A stretch of 64,000 nt of DNA from Rhizobium viscosum. Its GTDB lineage: Bacteria; Pseudomonadota; Alphaproteobacteria; Rhizobiales; Rhizobiaceae. Below, one piece after another: positions 17,516-27,750 of this stretch. Where the stretch lies: positions 2,585,501 to 2,649,500 of the forward strand of contig NZ_JADBEC010000001.1 in assembly GCF_014873945.1 (NCBI RefSeq). The letters run 5' to 3'. Below the pieces are notes generated by a model that saw nothing but the letters and a program-made list of their open reading frames with translations, searched no databases and had not been told where the DNA came from. Within the stretch, counting starts at the first letter, position 1; each line of letters opens with the position of its first letter. The position numbers were made by a program, and so were the translations under genes.

Positions 17516-18018
17516 GCACAGCAACAGCCGAAAAATTCGACAAGCACTGGAATTACGCTGAAGAAGTCGAGGTTCTGACCTTCGATCTCAATGGCGAAAC
17601 CTTCGCTCTGGAAGCAGTCATCGTACAGGAAATCCTGGATCTGCTTCCCGAGACCGCGGTACCGGGCGCCCAGCCTTTCGTTGCCAGCGTCATCAATTTC
17701 CGCGGCAAGGTCATTCCGCTTGCCGATCTTCGCCTCGCCTTCGGGATGGAGGCTTCGGAAGCGACAATAGACAGCCGCATCATCGTCATCGAGGTCGATC
17801 TGCAGGGGGAGCAGACACTCGTCGGCATCCGTACCGACAAGGTGAACGAGGTGACGACGCTGACGAAGAACGCCAGCGAGCCGCCGCCGAGCGTGGGTAT
17901 GCGCTGGCGCGCGGATTATATCAACTGCCTGGTCAAGAGGGGTGGTGAGTTCATCATCCTCCCGAATTTGCAGGCGATTTTCTCATCGAGGCATGAGACG
18001 GCGGGGGCCGTCAATTAG
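17512..18018 (+). CDS. cheW: Chemotaxis coupling protein CheW (first copy)
   Basis: A 168-residue CheW-domain protein that links receptors to CheA. The family pattern is clear: VLTFDLNGETFALEA, EILDLLPETAVPGAQPFVASVINFRGKVIPLADLR (landmark FxxxVINxRGxVxPxxDL), and VDLQGEQTLVGIRTDKV. It overlaps the cheA stop by four bases. A second, less similar CheW lies after the receptor genes at 26377, so the operon carries two coupling proteins that might serve different receptors or positions in the array. Confidence 0.95.
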   Translation: MSTATAEKFDKHWNYAEEVEVLTFDLNGETFALEAVIVQEILDLLPETAVPGAQPFVASVINFRGKVIPLADLRLAFGMEASEATIDSRIIVIEVDLQGEQTLVGIRTDKVNEVTTLTKNASEPPPSVGMRWRADYINCLVKRGGEFIILPNLQAIFSSRHETAGAVN

Positions 18019-18048
18019 CCGGGGGCCAATCACTGAGGGGTTAAGACG

Positions 18049-19761
18049 ATGCGATTGACGATCAAGACAAAGCTGGTGACAGCGTTCACCTTTATCATTC
18101 TCATGCTCATGGGCACCGCCGCCTACGGCATTTTCAGCCTCGGCTCGCTGAACGACACGATCGGTAACCTTCTTGCCGGTCCCGCTGCGCGCCTTGACCT
18201 GGCGCAACAGATCAATATCGCCCAGCTCGAAGCCATCCGCCAGCAGAAGAACCTCCTGACGGCACGCAATGCCGACGACGCTTCCGGTGCGATCGAAAAG
18301 GGCAACAAGGCTCGCAAGGACTTCGCCGATGCCTTCGCTGCCGTGACGAAGCTTGCGACCGAGCAAGGCAAGGCGCGTTGGGAGCGAGTTGCCGAACTCT
18401 CCAAGGCATTCAATCAGGCCGACGACCAGATCCGAACTTTCATCAAGGACGGCAATATGGACGGCGCCAACAATGTCTCGGTCACGACGGCTCGCCAGGC
18501 GGCCAACGATATCGACGCCACACTCGATGAAATTCTGACGCTCGAAAAACAGCGCATGAAGGAAGCCGATGATAGCGCCGATCAGCAGTATGCCACGACG
18601 CGCACGACGATGATTGCGGTTGCCGCCGTAGCGTTGCTGATTGCTGGCCTCACTGCCTTCTGGATCGCGAATACCATCAGCAAGGGTCTCAGCCGCGCCA
18701 ACACCGTTGTCCGCGAAGTTGCCGAAGGCGACCTGACGAAGATGGCCGAAATCACCACGCATGACGAAATCGGCGAACTACTCGGCAACGTCAATGTCAT
18801 GATCGAACGCCTGCGCGGCGTCGTCGCCGACGCCTTGTCTGCCGCCGACAACGTTTCTTCGGGCAGCCAGGAACTCTCGGCCAGCTCCGAGCAGGTCTCG
18901 CAGGGCGCGACCGAACAGGCGGCTTCGGCTGAAGAGGCTTCCGCTTCGATGGAAGAGATGGCAGCCAACATCAAGCAGAATGCCGACAATGCCGCCCAGA
19001 CCGAAAAGATCGCCCGCCAGTCCGCCAAGGACGCGGAAGCTTCCGGCGATGCCGTCAACCGCGCCGTCGATGCGATGCGCACGATCGCCGAGAAGATCGG
19101 CATCGTTCAGGAAATCGCGCGTCAGACCGACCTGCTCGCGCTGAATGCCGCTGTCGAGGCTGCTCGTGCCGGCGAACACGGCAAGGGTTTTGCGGTGGTC
19201 GCATCCGAAGTCCGCAAGTTGGCAGAGCGCAGCCAGTCGGCGGCCGCGGAGATCTCCTCCATGTCGAGCGATACGGTCAAGGCCGCCCGCGATGCCGGCG
19301 AAATGCTCGGCCGCCTGGTTCCCGATATCCGCAAGACTGCCGAACTGGTCTCCGAGATCAGTGCCGCCTGCCGCGAACAGGATATCGGCGCCTCGCAGAT
19401 CAATGAGGCGATCCAGCAGCTCGACAAAGTGACCCAGCAGAATGCCGGTGCTTCGGAAGAAATGTCGGCTACTTCGGAAGAGCTTGCTGCTCAGGCCGAG
19501 GAACTGCAGGCTTCAATCGCCTTCTTCAAGGTCGATACGGCAGGCGCGACCCGTGCCGGCGTACGGAAGGCCGCTGCAAAGACGGCCGCCAAGGTGGTCA
19601 AGGCTCCGGCCGCCGCCCAACGCAAGCCGGCTCCGGCTACGCAGAGCCACAATCACGGCCAGACAGTCTCCGCTCAGCAGGCACGTGCCAAGGGCTTTGC
19701 CCTAGATATGTCGATGGGTGGCCCCGACGCCGGCGACGACGATTTTCGCGAAAGCGCTTGA
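18049..19761 (+). CDS. Methyl-accepting chemotaxis protein, short form (no extra HAMP-like unit)
   Basis: A 570-residue inner-membrane receptor. TM1 is at about residues 8-32 and TM2 at about 186-208, around a periplasmic four-helix-bundle-like domain of about 150 residues. One HAMP follows ([19 protein letters not shown]), then the cytoplasmic hairpin with the tip [21 protein letters not shown]. The C-terminal tail ends [24 protein letters not shown]. Unlike the three following receptors it has no additional 39-residue unit between HAMP and the signalling domain. It starts 30 bases after cheW and is presumably in the same operon. Ligand unknown; the periplasmic domain has no recognisable dCache or PAS fold. 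Confidence 0.93.
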   Translation: MRLTIKTKLVTAFTFIILMLMGTAAYGIFSLGSLNDTIGNLLAGPAARLDLAQQINIAQLEAIRQQKNLLTARNADDASGAIEKGNKARKDFADAFAAVTKLATEQGKARWERVAELSKAFNQADDQIRTFIKDGNMDGANNVSVTTARQAANDIDATLDEILTLEKQRMKEADDSADQQYATTRTTMIAVAAVALLIAGLTAFWIANTISKGLSRANTVVREVAEGDLTKMAEITTHDEIGELLGNVNVMIERLRGVVADALSAADNVSSGSQELSASSEQVSQGATEQAASAEEASASMEEMAANIKQNADNAAQTEKIARQSAKDAEASGDAVNRAVDAMRTIAEKIGIVQEIARQTDLLALNAAVEAARAGEHGKGFAVVASEVRKLAERSQSAAAEISSMSSDTVKAARDAGEMLGRLVPDIRKTAELVSEISAACREQDIGASQINEAIQQLDKVTQQNAGASEEMSATSEELAAQAEELQASIAFFKVDTAGATRAGVRKAAAKTAAKVVKAPAAAQRKPAPATQSHNHGQTVSAQQARAKGFALDMSMGGPDAGDDDFRESA

Positions 19762-20122
19762 GCGCTTCGCCGAAATGAACACTGCTGCGGACCTGTGGCC
19801 CGCGGCTTAGGGAAATGCCCAACGTGTGTATGCGTTGGTATCGATCGGCAGATGTCCGCCGGCCAGCTTTAAGAGGCAGGCGGAGCATCGGGTTTTCCTC
19901 CGAAAAGGTGGGATCTTCCGCAGTCAGACGCGCTGCGGTTTTGCAAGCCGATTGTGAGCTCCGGGAGGGTCCGAACAACGGACATGCGGAGCAAGCGACG
20001 ATGGTCTCCAGTAATTGAACATGTCCGCGATGCATGCTGCCAAAAACGGCAGAATGACGACCCATGCCTGAACGTCGAGTAATGCACCCAGCTCTGTCGA
20101 TCTCCTTCAAGGAAGTATTCAA
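19762..20122 (+). other. 361-base gap between first and second receptor genes
   Basis: This is the longest spacer inside the che operon. I see no credible coding frame, no strong terminator, and only a ribosome-binding site (AAGGAAG) just before 20123. It is long enough to contain a promoter or a regulatory RNA, but nothing specific stands out. A 72-codon minus-strand frame at 19869-20087 shows no recognisable protein. Confidence 0.4.
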
Positions 20123-22051
20123 ATGCGCTTCACCATTAAACTGAAACTGGGTCTTGCCTTCGGCCTGATGACCCTCTTGTTAGTCGGCATCGCCGTTTAC
20201 GGCAGCATGAGCCTCGGCTCTCTGAATAATGCCAGTGGTGCGATGATCGACGGTCCGGTACGCCGTCTTGAACTCGCGCTGACAGCCAATGTGGCCGAAG
20301 TCAACGCCATTCGCGCGCAGAAAAACGCGCTGCTTTCGACCGATCCGCAGACGACCGATGGATTCTACAAGGAGGCCGATCAGAACCTGCAGGCCATGCT
20401 TGAGTCCGTCGACGAGGGCCACAAAATCGCTTCACCGGAGGGCAAGCCCTATTGGGAGAAGTTGCAGGGCATTGGTGCGAAATTCCGTGAGAAGTCCGCT
20501 GAACTTCAGCAGCTTGACGCCAAGGGCGACCAGGCCGGCGCCCAGGCTCTCTCGCTTGGCGAACTGCGTGACATGACGAGCGATATGGGTGAAGCAATTG
20601 CGGCCCTCGTCGAAATCCAGCGCAAGGGCATGAAGGCGACTGATCAAGCCAACGACGATCTTTATAATTCCACAAAGCTAATCCTCAGTATTGCATCGGG
20701 TATTGCGGTGTTGATCGCGCTGGCCGCTGCCCTCTGGATCACGTTCGGCATCAGCAACGGTCTCAAGAAGATCGCGACTGTCGCCAAGGCTGTTTCGATC
20801 GGCGACCTCGACCAGAATGTCGCTGTCAAGACCAATGACGAGATCAAGGATCTGATCGATACCGTCAACGTTATGACCGCCAATCTACGGAATACGGCTG
20901 AGCTCGCCGACAAGATCGCCATGGGCGACCTGTCGGTCGATGCGAAGCCGCTGTCGGACAAGGACGTTCTCGGCATCGCGATGCGCAGCATGGTGACGAA
21001 CCTGCGCACAACGGCTGAAGTGGCCGACCTCATCTCGAATGGCGACCTTACCGTGTCTCCGAAGCCTCTGTCCGAAAAGGATACGCTGGGCATCGCTCTG
21101 GAGCAGATGGTCGAGCGCTTGCGTGGTGTCGTCGCCGATGCGATCGCCGCAGCTGAAAACGTCTCGTCCGGCAGCCAGGAACTGTCGGCCAGCTCCGAGC
21201 AGGTCTCGCAGGGAGCAACCGAACAGGCAGCTTCGGCTGAAGAGGCCTCCGCTTCGATGGAAGAGATGGCCTCAAACATCAAGCAGAATGCCGACAACGC
21301 CGCCCAGACCGAAAAGATCGCCCGCCAGTCCGCCAAGGATGCCGAAGTTTCGGGTGAAGCGGTCTCGCGTGCTGTTCAGGCAATGCGCACGATTGCCGAG
21401 AAGATCGGCATCGTTCAGGAAATCGCCCGCCAGACCGATCTGCTCGCCCTGAACGCTGCCGTCGAAGCCGCGCGTGCCGGCGAACACGGCAAGGGCTTTG
21501 CGGTCGTCGCCTCGGAAGTGCGCAAGCTCGCAGAGCGCAGCCAGTCGGCAGCCGCTGAGATCAGTGCGATGTCCGGCGATACGGTAAAGGCAGCGCAGGA
21601 AGCCGGCGACATGCTGGGTCGCCTGGTTCCTGACATCCGCAAGACGGCCGAACTGGTCTCCGAGATCAGCGCCGCCTGCCGCGAGCAGGATATTGGTGCA
21701 GCCCAGATCAACGAAGCGATCCAGCAGCTCGACAAGGTGACGCAGCAGAATGCCGGCGCTTCCGAAGAGATGTCGGCGACCTCCGAAGAACTCGCCACGC
21801 AGGCTGAAGAGCTGCAGGCCTCGATCGCCTTCTTCAAGGTGGACATGGCCGGCAACCGCCTGTCCCGCGCTCCGGCTGCCAAGGTCAGTGTCCGCACGCC
21901 GGCTCCGACCGGAGGCCGCAAGCCGGTCGGCAAGAAGACCACGGCTGCCAATTCGGTCGCCGCCCAGCAGGCACGCGCCAAGGGCTTTGCCTTGGATATG
22001 TCGATGGGTGGTCCTGATGACGGGGATGCCGAGTTCAAGGAAAGCGCCTGA
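20123..22051 (+). CDS. Methyl-accepting chemotaxis protein with two extra HAMP-like units
   Basis: A 642-residue receptor with TM1 at residues 8-32 ([20 protein letters not shown]), a periplasmic helical domain of about 150 residues, and TM2 at about 190-215. HAMP (GDLDQNV...NDEIKDL) is followed by two 39-residue units beginning [10 protein letters not shown] and [10 protein letters not shown], then the signalling hairpin ([21 protein letters not shown]). The tail ends in [20 protein letters not shown]. From the second unit to the stop it is almost identical to the fourth receptor (two amino-acid differences in 336). Ligand unknown. Confidence 0.93.
   Translation: MRFTIKLKLGLAFGLMTLLLVGIAVYGSMSLGSLNNASGAMIDGPVRRLELALTANVAEVNAIRAQKNALLSTDPQTTDGFYKEADQNLQAMLESVDEGHKIASPEGKPYWEKLQGIGAKFREKSAELQQLDAKGDQAGAQALSLGELRDMTSDMGEAIAALVEIQRKGMKATDQANDDLYNSTKLILSIASGIAVLIALAAALWITFGISNGLKKIATVAKAVSIGDLDQNVAVKTNDEIKDLIDTVNVMTANLRNTAELADKIAMGDLSVDAKPLSDKDVLGIAMRSMVTNLRTTAEVADLISNGDLTVSPKPLSEKDTLGIALEQMVERLRGVVADAIAAAENVSSGSQELSASSEQVSQGATEQAASAEEASASMEEMASNIKQNADNAAQTEKIARQSAKDAEVSGEAVSRAVQAMRTIAEKIGIVQEIARQTDLLALNAAVEAARAGEHGKGFAVVASEVRKLAERSQSAAAEISAMSGDTVKAAQEAGDMLGRLVPDIRKTAELVSEISAACREQDIGAAQINEAIQQLDKVTQQNAGASEEMSATSEELATQAEELQASIAFFKVDMAGNRLSRAPAAKVSVRTPAPTGGRKPVGKKTTAANSVAAQQARAKGFALDMSMGGPDDGDAEFKESA
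20924..21157 (+). repeat. Two in-frame 117-bp HAMP-like repeats (receptor 2)
   Basis: Units begin at 20924 and 21041, each encoding 39 residues with the pattern GDLSV..KPLS.KD.LGIAM..MV..LR.TA..A. They stand between the canonical HAMP (GDL at 20801) and the signalling domain. Confidence 0.8.
21041..22051 (+). repeat. 1011-bp direct repeat, copy 1 (3' part of receptor 2)
   Basis: This segment aligns without gaps, at a constant offset of 4249 bases, with 25290-26300. The encoded proteins differ at two positions in 336. Most nucleotide differences cluster in the first 200 bases; the remainder is almost identical, including third codon positions. Confidence 0.85.
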
Positions 22052-22071
22052 GCGCTTTCTCCCTCCAATCC

Positions 22072-22097
22072 TGTCAGGGGCTAGGCGGCCCCTGACA
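22072..22097 (+). other. Stem-loop between receptor genes 2 and 3
   Basis: A perfect 10-bp stem (TGTCAGGGGC/GCCCCTGACA) with a 6-base loop lies 21 bases after the second receptor's stop. No T-run follows, so it is more likely an mRNA processing or stability element than a terminator. Confidence 0.55.
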
Positions 22098-22245
22098 TAA
22101 GCTTCCGGTGCCCAGGAACGCCGGACGTAAGATCGCAATTCTTCGTAACTGTCTTCGCCTGCCGGAATGTTTTTGCTGCGTGATGCCGCGCCAAGGAAAC
22201 CACCGGTTCAAATTTATTCCGTCGCTTTCAAATAGGGGTATTGCG

Positions 22246-24309
22246 ATGCGTATCACGATCAAGCTCAAGCTCGCAGCCGCGTTCGGCTTCGTCATATTGT
22301 TACTAGTGGGTAGTGCAGTCTTTGGAATTATCAGCCTCAGCTCGCTGAACGAAGCCGTCGGCAACCTGATCGCAGGTCCTTCAAAAAGACTGGAATTGGC
22401 TCTGGAAGCCAAAGCTGCCGAGCTCGATGCCATCAGGTGGCAGAAGAACGCCCTTTTGGAAATGGATCCTGAAGCAGCCAGGAAACACTACGAAAACTCG
22501 GCGAAGAGCATGGATGAATTGCTCACATTCGCGACAGGCGGCCAGCAGCTCGCAACAGCCGAAGGCAAGCCCACGTGGGACAGACTGGTCGAGCTCAGCA
22601 AACGTTTCGTGGAAGGTTCCAACAAAGTCGCCTTGATCCAGCAAAGTGGCGACAGGGCAGGGGCCACGGCTTATTCCGGTGGAGAGGTTCGGGTCATCGT
22701 CACAGAACTGGAAGACGTCTTTGCGACGCTTGTGGCGCTTCAGCAGAAGTCGATGACCCGGGCCGACGACGACACGGAAATTCTCTACGGCAACACCAGA
22801 AACCTGCTGATCGGCATGGCTGTCGGCGCTTCTGTCATCGCTTTCGCCGCCGCACTGTGGATCGCGCTCGGCATCAACAGTGGCTTGCGCAAGATCATGA
22901 ATGTCGCCAGCGCTGTCGCCATCGGCGATCTGAACCAGAAGGTCGAGATCAAGAGCAATGACGAGATCAAGGATCTGGTGAACACGATCAACGTCATGAC
23001 AGATAATCTGCGCAATACCGCTGACATCGCAAACGAGATTTCGAACGGTGACCTCAGCGTTACACCGAAGCCGCTCTCCGACAAGGATACGCTCGGTATT
23101 GCCATGCTCGGCATGGTGAACAACCTGCGCGCTACTGCAGACGTTGCCAACCAGATCGCTGAAGGCGACCTCTCGGTCGAGGTGAAGCCGCTTTCGGCCA
23201 AGGATACGCTCGGCATCGCGATGCAAAGCATGGTCGCTAATCTTCGTGCCACCGCCGACATTGCCACGCAGATTGCCGCGGGCGACCTGACTGTTTCTCC
23301 GAAGGCGCTCTCGGCCAAGGACACACTCGGCACCGCGCTCGAACAGATGGTGGAGCGCTTGCGCGATGTCGTCGCGGACGCAATTGCGGCAGCCGAGAAT
23401 GTTTCGGCCGGCAGCCAGGAGCTTTCGGCGAGCTCGGAGCAGGTGTCGCAGGGCGCCACCGAGCAGGCTTCGTCGGCCGAGGAAGCCTCCTCCTCGATGG
23501 AGGAGATGGCTGCCAACATCAAGCAGAATGCCGATAACGCTGCCCAGACGGAAAAGATCGCCCGCCAGTCCGCCAAGGATGCGGAGATGAGCGGAAATGC
23601 CGTTTCCCGTGCCGTCGAGGCCATGCGTACGATCGCCCAGAAGATCAGCATCGTTCAGGAAATCGCCCGCCAGACTGACCTTCTCGCGCTGAATGCCGCT
23701 GTGGAAGCGGCTCGTGCCGGCGAACACGGCAAGGGTTTTGCAGTCGTGGCTTCGGAAGTGCGCAAGCTTGCCGAGCGCAGCCAGTCGGCGGCAGCGGAAA
23801 TCAGCGCCATGTCGAGCGATACCGTCACGGCCGCCCAGGAAGCCGGTGATATGCTCGGCCGCCTGGTTCCTGATATCAGAAAGACGGCGGAACTCGTGGC
23901 GGAGATCAGCTCTGCATGCCGCGAGCAGGATGTCGGTGCGTCGCAGATCAACGAGGCGATCCAGCAGCTCGACAAGGTCACTCAGCAGAATGCGGGTGCT
24001 TCCGAGCAGATGTCTGCGACGTCGGAAGAGCTCGCTGCCCAGGCCGAGGAACTGCAGACGTCCATCGCCTTCTTCAAAGTGGATACGGCGGGTGGCAAGG
24101 CAATGGCGACAGGTGGTCGTCAGGGTCGCGCACCGGCCGCCAAGGTGACCACACGCAGCCCGGCTCCATCCGCAGCCCGCAAGCCGGCCGTCAAGGCGGG
24201 TCCCGCCAACGGTATTGCCGCTCAGCAAGCCCGTGCCAAGGGTTTCGCCCTGGATATGTCCATGGGCGGGCCGGACACGGCGGATGATGATTTCCGGGAA
24301 AGCGCGTAG
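22246..24309 (+). CDS. Methyl-accepting chemotaxis protein with three extra HAMP-like units
   Basis: A 687-residue receptor. TM1 ([22 protein letters not shown], landmark residues 5-26) and TM2 near residues 190-215 enclose a helical periplasmic domain. HAMP (GDLNQKV) is followed by three 39-residue units starting [20 protein letters not shown] and [10 protein letters not shown], then the signalling hairpin and a tail ending [20 protein letters not shown]. It is the longest of the four. The ATG at 22246 (MRITIKLKL) matches the starts of its paralogues and has AGGGG upstream; the open frame extends to 22108 but that part is not conserved. Confidence 0.93.
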   Translation: MRITIKLKLAAAFGFVILLLVGSAVFGIISLSSLNEAVGNLIAGPSKRLELALEAKAAELDAIRWQKNALLEMDPEAARKHYENSAKSMDELLTFATGGQQLATAEGKPTWDRLVELSKRFVEGSNKVALIQQSGDRAGATAYSGGEVRVIVTELEDVFATLVALQQKSMTRADDDTEILYGNTRNLLIGMAVGASVIAFAAALWIALGINSGLRKIMNVASAVAIGDLNQKVEIKSNDEIKDLVNTINVMTDNLRNTADIANEISNGDLSVTPKPLSDKDTLGIAMLGMVNNLRATADVANQIAEGDLSVEVKPLSAKDTLGIAMQSMVANLRATADIATQIAAGDLTVSPKALSAKDTLGTALEQMVERLRDVVADAIAAAENVSAGSQELSASSEQVSQGATEQASSAEEASSSMEEMAANIKQNADNAAQTEKIARQSAKDAEMSGNAVSRAVEAMRTIAQKISIVQEIARQTDLLALNAAVEAARAGEHGKGFAVVASEVRKLAERSQSAAAEISAMSSDTVTAAQEAGDMLGRLVPDIRKTAELVAEISSACREQDVGASQINEAIQQLDKVTQQNAGASEQMSATSEELAAQAEELQTSIAFFKVDTAGGKAMATGGRQGRAPAAKVTTRSPAPSAARKPAVKAGPANGIAAQQARAKGFALDMSMGGPDTADDDFRESA
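23047..23397 (+). repeat. Three in-frame 117-bp HAMP-like repeats (receptor 3)
   Basis: Units begin at 23047, 23164 and 23281 with exact 117-base spacing. Each encodes GDL(S/T)V..K.LS.KDTLG.A followed by MV.(N/R)LR. The preceding HAMP GDL is at 22924. Confidence 0.8.
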
Positions 24310-24332
24310 GCGCTTCCCGACGGACAGACATT

Positions 24333-24355
24333 GGGGCCGCGGCAACAGCGGCCCC
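24333..24355 (+). other. Stem-loop between receptor genes 3 and 4
   Basis: A perfect 8-bp stem (GGGGCCGC/GCGGCCCC) with a 7-base loop, not followed by a T-run. About 60 bases on, a short AACGC/GCGTT hairpin with TTTTT (ending near 24421) may act as a weak terminator or attenuator. Confidence 0.5.
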
Positions 24356-24479
24356 GTTACGGCCGGCGCATGGAAGCGCCGGGGCACACCGGCTCGGCCG
24401 GCAACGCATGAAGCGTTTTTACGGCGGCACAATGTGTCATTTCGCGGGATATCCGCTGCAGTCCTGAAGGGGTCTTGGA

Positions 24480-26300
24480 ATGCGCTTCACGATCAAACTC
24501 AAACTGGGCCTGGTGTTCGGTTTCATCGTTCTCCTGACCTGCGCCATGGCTGGTCTTTCGATCTACAATCTCTCGTCGCTGAATAGCGACATCTCGGTCA
24601 TGGTTGCCGGTCCGGTCGCCAATCTGCGCGATTCCGGTGATCTCTCCGATGCTGTGATGCGTTCCATCCGCGCCGAAAAGGATGCGATCATCAATACCGA
24701 TGCGACCAAGATCGGCGGCTATGTTGATGAGATCTCGCAGCAGCGCGAGCAGATCAAGACACTGCAGGCTCGCCTTGCCGCTTCGGAAGACCCTGACATC
24801 AGGAATGGCATGGCTCAGTTCGGCGACCTCTACGGCAAGTGGACGGCGCTGCAGGATCGCGTTGCCGATCTCGCCAAGCAGAACACCACCGAATCCAACA
24901 CCCAGGCCGGCGTCATTTCGATGGGCGAAGGCCAAGTGGTAACGACCCAGCTTCTTGGCATTCTCACCAAGCTGAACGACACCGTGACTGGCAATGTCGC
25001 CGAAACCGACGCCGCCACCAACGACCAGTATGCGCAGTCGCGCAATATGCTCGTGATGATGACGATCGGTCTGATCATCGTATCCTCCGCTGCTGCCATC
25101 TGGATCCTGCTCAATATCTCCCGAGGCCTCAAGCGCGCAGTCCAGCTCGCGGATGCCGTCAGCATCGGCGATCTCGAACAGGATATTGAGCACAAGAGCA
25201 ATGACGAGATCCGCGACCTAGTCAATTCCATGACGAGGATGACCGGCAACCTGCGCAATACCGCGCAGATCGCCAACCAGATCTCGAACGGCGACCTTAC
25301 CGTGTCTCCGAAGCCTCTGTCGGAGAAAGATACGCTGGGCATCGCTCTTGAGCAGATGGTGGAGCGCCTGCGTGGTGTCGTTGCGGACGCAATCGCGGCT
25401 GCGGAAAACGTCTCGTCCGGCAGCCAGGAACTGTCGGCCAGCTCCGAGCAGGTCTCGCAGGGCGCGACCGAACAGGCGGCTTCGGCTGAAGAGGCCTCCG
25501 CTTCGATGGAAGAGATGGCCTCAAACATCAAGCAGAATGCCGACAACGCCGCCCAGACCGAAAAGATCGCCCGCCAGTCCGCCAAGGATGCCGAAGTTTC
25601 GGGTGAAGCGGTCTCGCGTGCTGTTCAGGCAATGCGCACGATTGCCGAGAAGATCGGCATCGTTCAGGAAATCGCCCGCCAGACCGATCTGCTCGCCCTG
25701 AACGCTGCCGTCGAAGCCGCGCGTGCCGGCGAACACGGCAAGGGCTTTGCGGTCGTCGCCTCGGAAGTGCGCAAGCTCGCAGAGCGCAGCCAGTCGGCAG
25801 CCGCTGAGATCGGTGCGATGTCCGGCGATACGGTAAAGGCAGCGCAGGAAGCTGGCGACATGCTGGGTCGCCTGGTTCCTGACATCCGCAAGACGGCCGA
25901 ACTGGTCTCCGAGATCAGCGCCGCCTGCCGCGAGCAGGATATTGGTGCAGCCCAGATCAACGAAGCGATCCAGCAGCTCGACAAGGTGACGCAGCAGAAT
26001 GCCGGCGCTTCCGAAGAGATGTCGGCGACCTCCGAAGAACTCGCCACGCAGGCTGAGGAACTGCAGGCCTCGATCGCCTTCTTCAAGGTGGACATGGCCG
26101 GCAACCGCCTGTCGCGTGCTCCGGCTGCCAAGGTCAGCGTCCGCACGCCGGCCCCGACCGGAGGCCGCAAGCCGGTCGGCAAGAAGACCACGGCTGCCAA
26201 TACGGTTGCTGCCCAGCAGGCACGCGCCAAGGGCTTTGCCCTGGATATGTCGATGGGTGGCCCTGATGACGGGGATGCCGAGTTCAAGGAAAGCGCCTGA
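24480..26300 (+). CDS. Methyl-accepting chemotaxis protein with one extra HAMP-like unit
   Basis: A 606-residue receptor. TM1 is [19 protein letters not shown] (near residues 6-25) and TM2 is [18 protein letters not shown] (near residues 195-212), around a periplasmic helical domain quite different in sequence from its paralogues. HAMP (GDLEQDI) is followed by a single 39-residue unit [10 protein letters not shown] and then a signalling domain and tail that are nearly identical to receptor 2. Start ATG at 24480 with GAAGGGG seven bases upstream. This is the last receptor before cheW2. Confidence 0.93.
   Translation: MRFTIKLKLGLVFGFIVLLTCAMAGLSIYNLSSLNSDISVMVAGPVANLRDSGDLSDAVMRSIRAEKDAIINTDATKIGGYVDEISQQREQIKTLQARLAASEDPDIRNGMAQFGDLYGKWTALQDRVADLAKQNTTESNTQAGVISMGEGQVVTTQLLGILTKLNDTVTGNVAETDAATNDQYAQSRNMLVMMTIGLIIVSSAAAIWILLNISRGLKRAVQLADAVSIGDLEQDIEHKSNDEIRDLVNSMTRMTGNLRNTAQIANQISNGDLTVSPKPLSEKDTLGIALEQMVERLRGVVADAIAAAENVSSGSQELSASSEQVSQGATEQAASAEEASASMEEMASNIKQNADNAAQTEKIARQSAKDAEVSGEAVSRAVQAMRTIAEKIGIVQEIARQTDLLALNAAVEAARAGEHGKGFAVVASEVRKLAERSQSAAAEIGAMSGDTVKAAQEAGDMLGRLVPDIRKTAELVSEISAACREQDIGAAQINEAIQQLDKVTQQNAGASEEMSATSEELATQAEELQASIAFFKVDMAGNRLSRAPAAKVSVRTPAPTGGRKPVGKKTTAANTVAAQQARAKGFALDMSMGGPDDGDAEFKESA
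25290..26300 (+). repeat. 1011-bp direct repeat, copy 2 (3' part of receptor 4), includes one 117-bp HAMP-like unit
   Basis: This is the partner of 21041-22051. The first 117 bases (25290-25406) are the single HAMP-like unit of this receptor. The pattern of near identity ending at the stop codon, with divergence upstream, suggests recent gene conversion or partial duplication. Confidence 0.85.
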
Positions 26301-26376
26301 GCATCCGGGTCCTTTCAATATGTTAACAGGCGTCTCCGATAATGGGGGCGCCCGAATCCAAGGAAAGCGGTTGATC

Positions 26377-26853
26377 ATGGCAACAACATCTCTGGAAGCC
26401 CAATTCGTGACCTTCAGCCTCGGCGAGGAGATCTTCGCCGTTCCGGTGGAGGTGGTGCGCGAAATCCTCGACTATGCGGAAGCATTCAAGATTCCGAATG
26501 GCCCCGACTATCTGCTCGGCCTGCGCGACGTGCGCGGCCAGGGCGTCCCGACGATCGATCTGCGCCTGAAGCTCGGCATGTCAAAGACAGTACCGACGCC
26601 GCATACGCGCGTGCTGGTTCTCGACGTTCCGATGGAAAATCGCCTTCTGACGCTCGGCCTCGTTGCCGACCGCGTTTTCGAAGTGACGCCCTTCCGTCGC
26701 GATCAGATCGAGTCCGCACCCGATATCGGCGTACGCTGGCGGTCGGATTACATTGCCGGTGTCGTGCGCCGCGAGAACGGCTTCGTCGTCATCGTCGACC
26801 TTGCCCGGCTTCTGTCGCGCGAGGATGCCACTGTCCTGCAATCGGCCGCCTGA
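26377..26853 (+). CDS. cheW: Chemotaxis coupling protein CheW (second copy)
   Basis: A 158-residue CheW-domain protein. Landmarks are FVTFSLGEEIFAVPVEVVREIL, the segment YLLGLRDVRGQGVPTIDLR, and LGLVADRVFEVTPF. It is distinct in sequence from the first CheW at 17512 (for example LGLRDVRG in place of ASVINFRG). The ATG at 26377 has AAGGAAAG upstream. It sits between the receptor genes and cheR, so it completes the operon's second half together with the two receptor-modifying enzymes. Confidence 0.92.
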   Translation: MATTSLEAQFVTFSLGEEIFAVPVEVVREILDYAEAFKIPNGPDYLLGLRDVRGQGVPTIDLRLKLGMSKTVPTPHTRVLVLDVPMENRLLTLGLVADRVFEVTPFRRDQIESAPDIGVRWRSDYIAGVVRRENGFVVIVDLARLLSREDATVLQSAA

Positions 26854-26886
26854 GGCCCTCAAGACCTGTTCGGAGCGTCGCGTTTT

Positions 26887-27741
26887 ATGAGTATGGCAGC
26901 GGTAGAAACCCAATTGCCGGGTGACAGGATCAGCAAGCGTAATTTCGACAAGCTGGCACGGTTCATCTATGACTATAGCGGCATCAAAATGCCGCCGACG
27001 AAGCTGACGATGCTGGAAGGCCGGCTGCGCCGGCGTCTGCGCGCCACGCGCCATGCAAGCTTCGACGATTATTGTGATTTCCTGTTCAACGAGGATGGTC
27101 TCGAGCAGGAGACCGTCTACCTGATCGACGTCGTGACGACCAACAAGACCGACTTCTTCCGGGAAGCCAAGCATTTCGAATATATGCAGATGGTCGCCCT
27201 CCCGACGCTCGCCGACAGCGGCCTGCGGACGATCCGCACATGGAGTTCTGCCTGCTCGACGGGTGCAGAGCCCTATACGATGGCCATGGTGCTGGCCGAG
27301 TTCGTCGAGAACCGCAGCGATGTCTCCTACAATGTGCTGGCGACCGATCTCTCCACCGATGTGCTGCAGACAGCGCGCAAAGGTATTTATGCGGAAGATC
27401 TGATCGCTCCGGTGCCGCGCGACCTGCAGAAGAAATATGTTATGGTTGCCAAACAGCAGGGTCGCCGCGAGGTTCGCATCTCGCCGAAGCTGCGCAGCCG
27501 TGTCGGCTTCGCCCGCATGAACCTGATGGATGAGAAGTATCCTATCGGCGACATGATGCACCTGATCTTTTGCCGCAACGTGCTGATCTACTTCGACAAG
27601 CAGACGCAGGCCGGGGTGCTCACCCGTCTCTGCAATTGCCTCGCGAAGGGCGGTTACATGTTTATCGGTCACTCAGAATCGATCACCGGCTTCGACCTTC
27701 CCTTGAAGCAGGTTTCGAATACGGTGTTCCAGCGCATTTGA
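26887..27741 (+). CDS. cheR: Chemoreceptor methyltransferase CheR
   Basis: A 284-residue SAM-dependent enzyme that methylates receptor glutamates. The N-terminal helical CheR domain carries the family signature KMPPTKLTMLEGRLRRRLR (landmark K..M..GRL.RRL). The SAM site is WSSACSTGAEPYTMAMVL, and the catalytic core includes NVLATDLSTDVLQTAR and IFCRNVLIYFDK. It has no C-terminal TPR extension. Its own receptors lack the NWETF-type tether pentapeptide but share another C-terminal motif. It precedes cheB by 9 bases. Confidence 0.95.
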   Translation: MSMAAVETQLPGDRISKRNFDKLARFIYDYSGIKMPPTKLTMLEGRLRRRLRATRHASFDDYCDFLFNEDGLEQETVYLIDVVTTNKTDFFREAKHFEYMQMVALPTLADSGLRTIRTWSSACSTGAEPYTMAMVLAEFVENRSDVSYNVLATDLSTDVLQTARKGIYAEDLIAPVPRDLQKKYVMVAKQQGRREVRISPKLRSRVGFARMNLMDEKYPIGDMMHLIFCRNVLIYFDKQTQAGVLTRLCNCLAKGGYMFIGHSESITGFDLPLKQVSNTVFQRI

Positions 27742-27750
27742 GAGGATACT

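Noticed and set aside
22381..24432. Minus-strand open frame of 683 codons across receptor 3
   Set aside because: It is antisense to the MCP gene; similar antisense frames occur on all four receptor genes because of their repeated sequence, without any protein family match.
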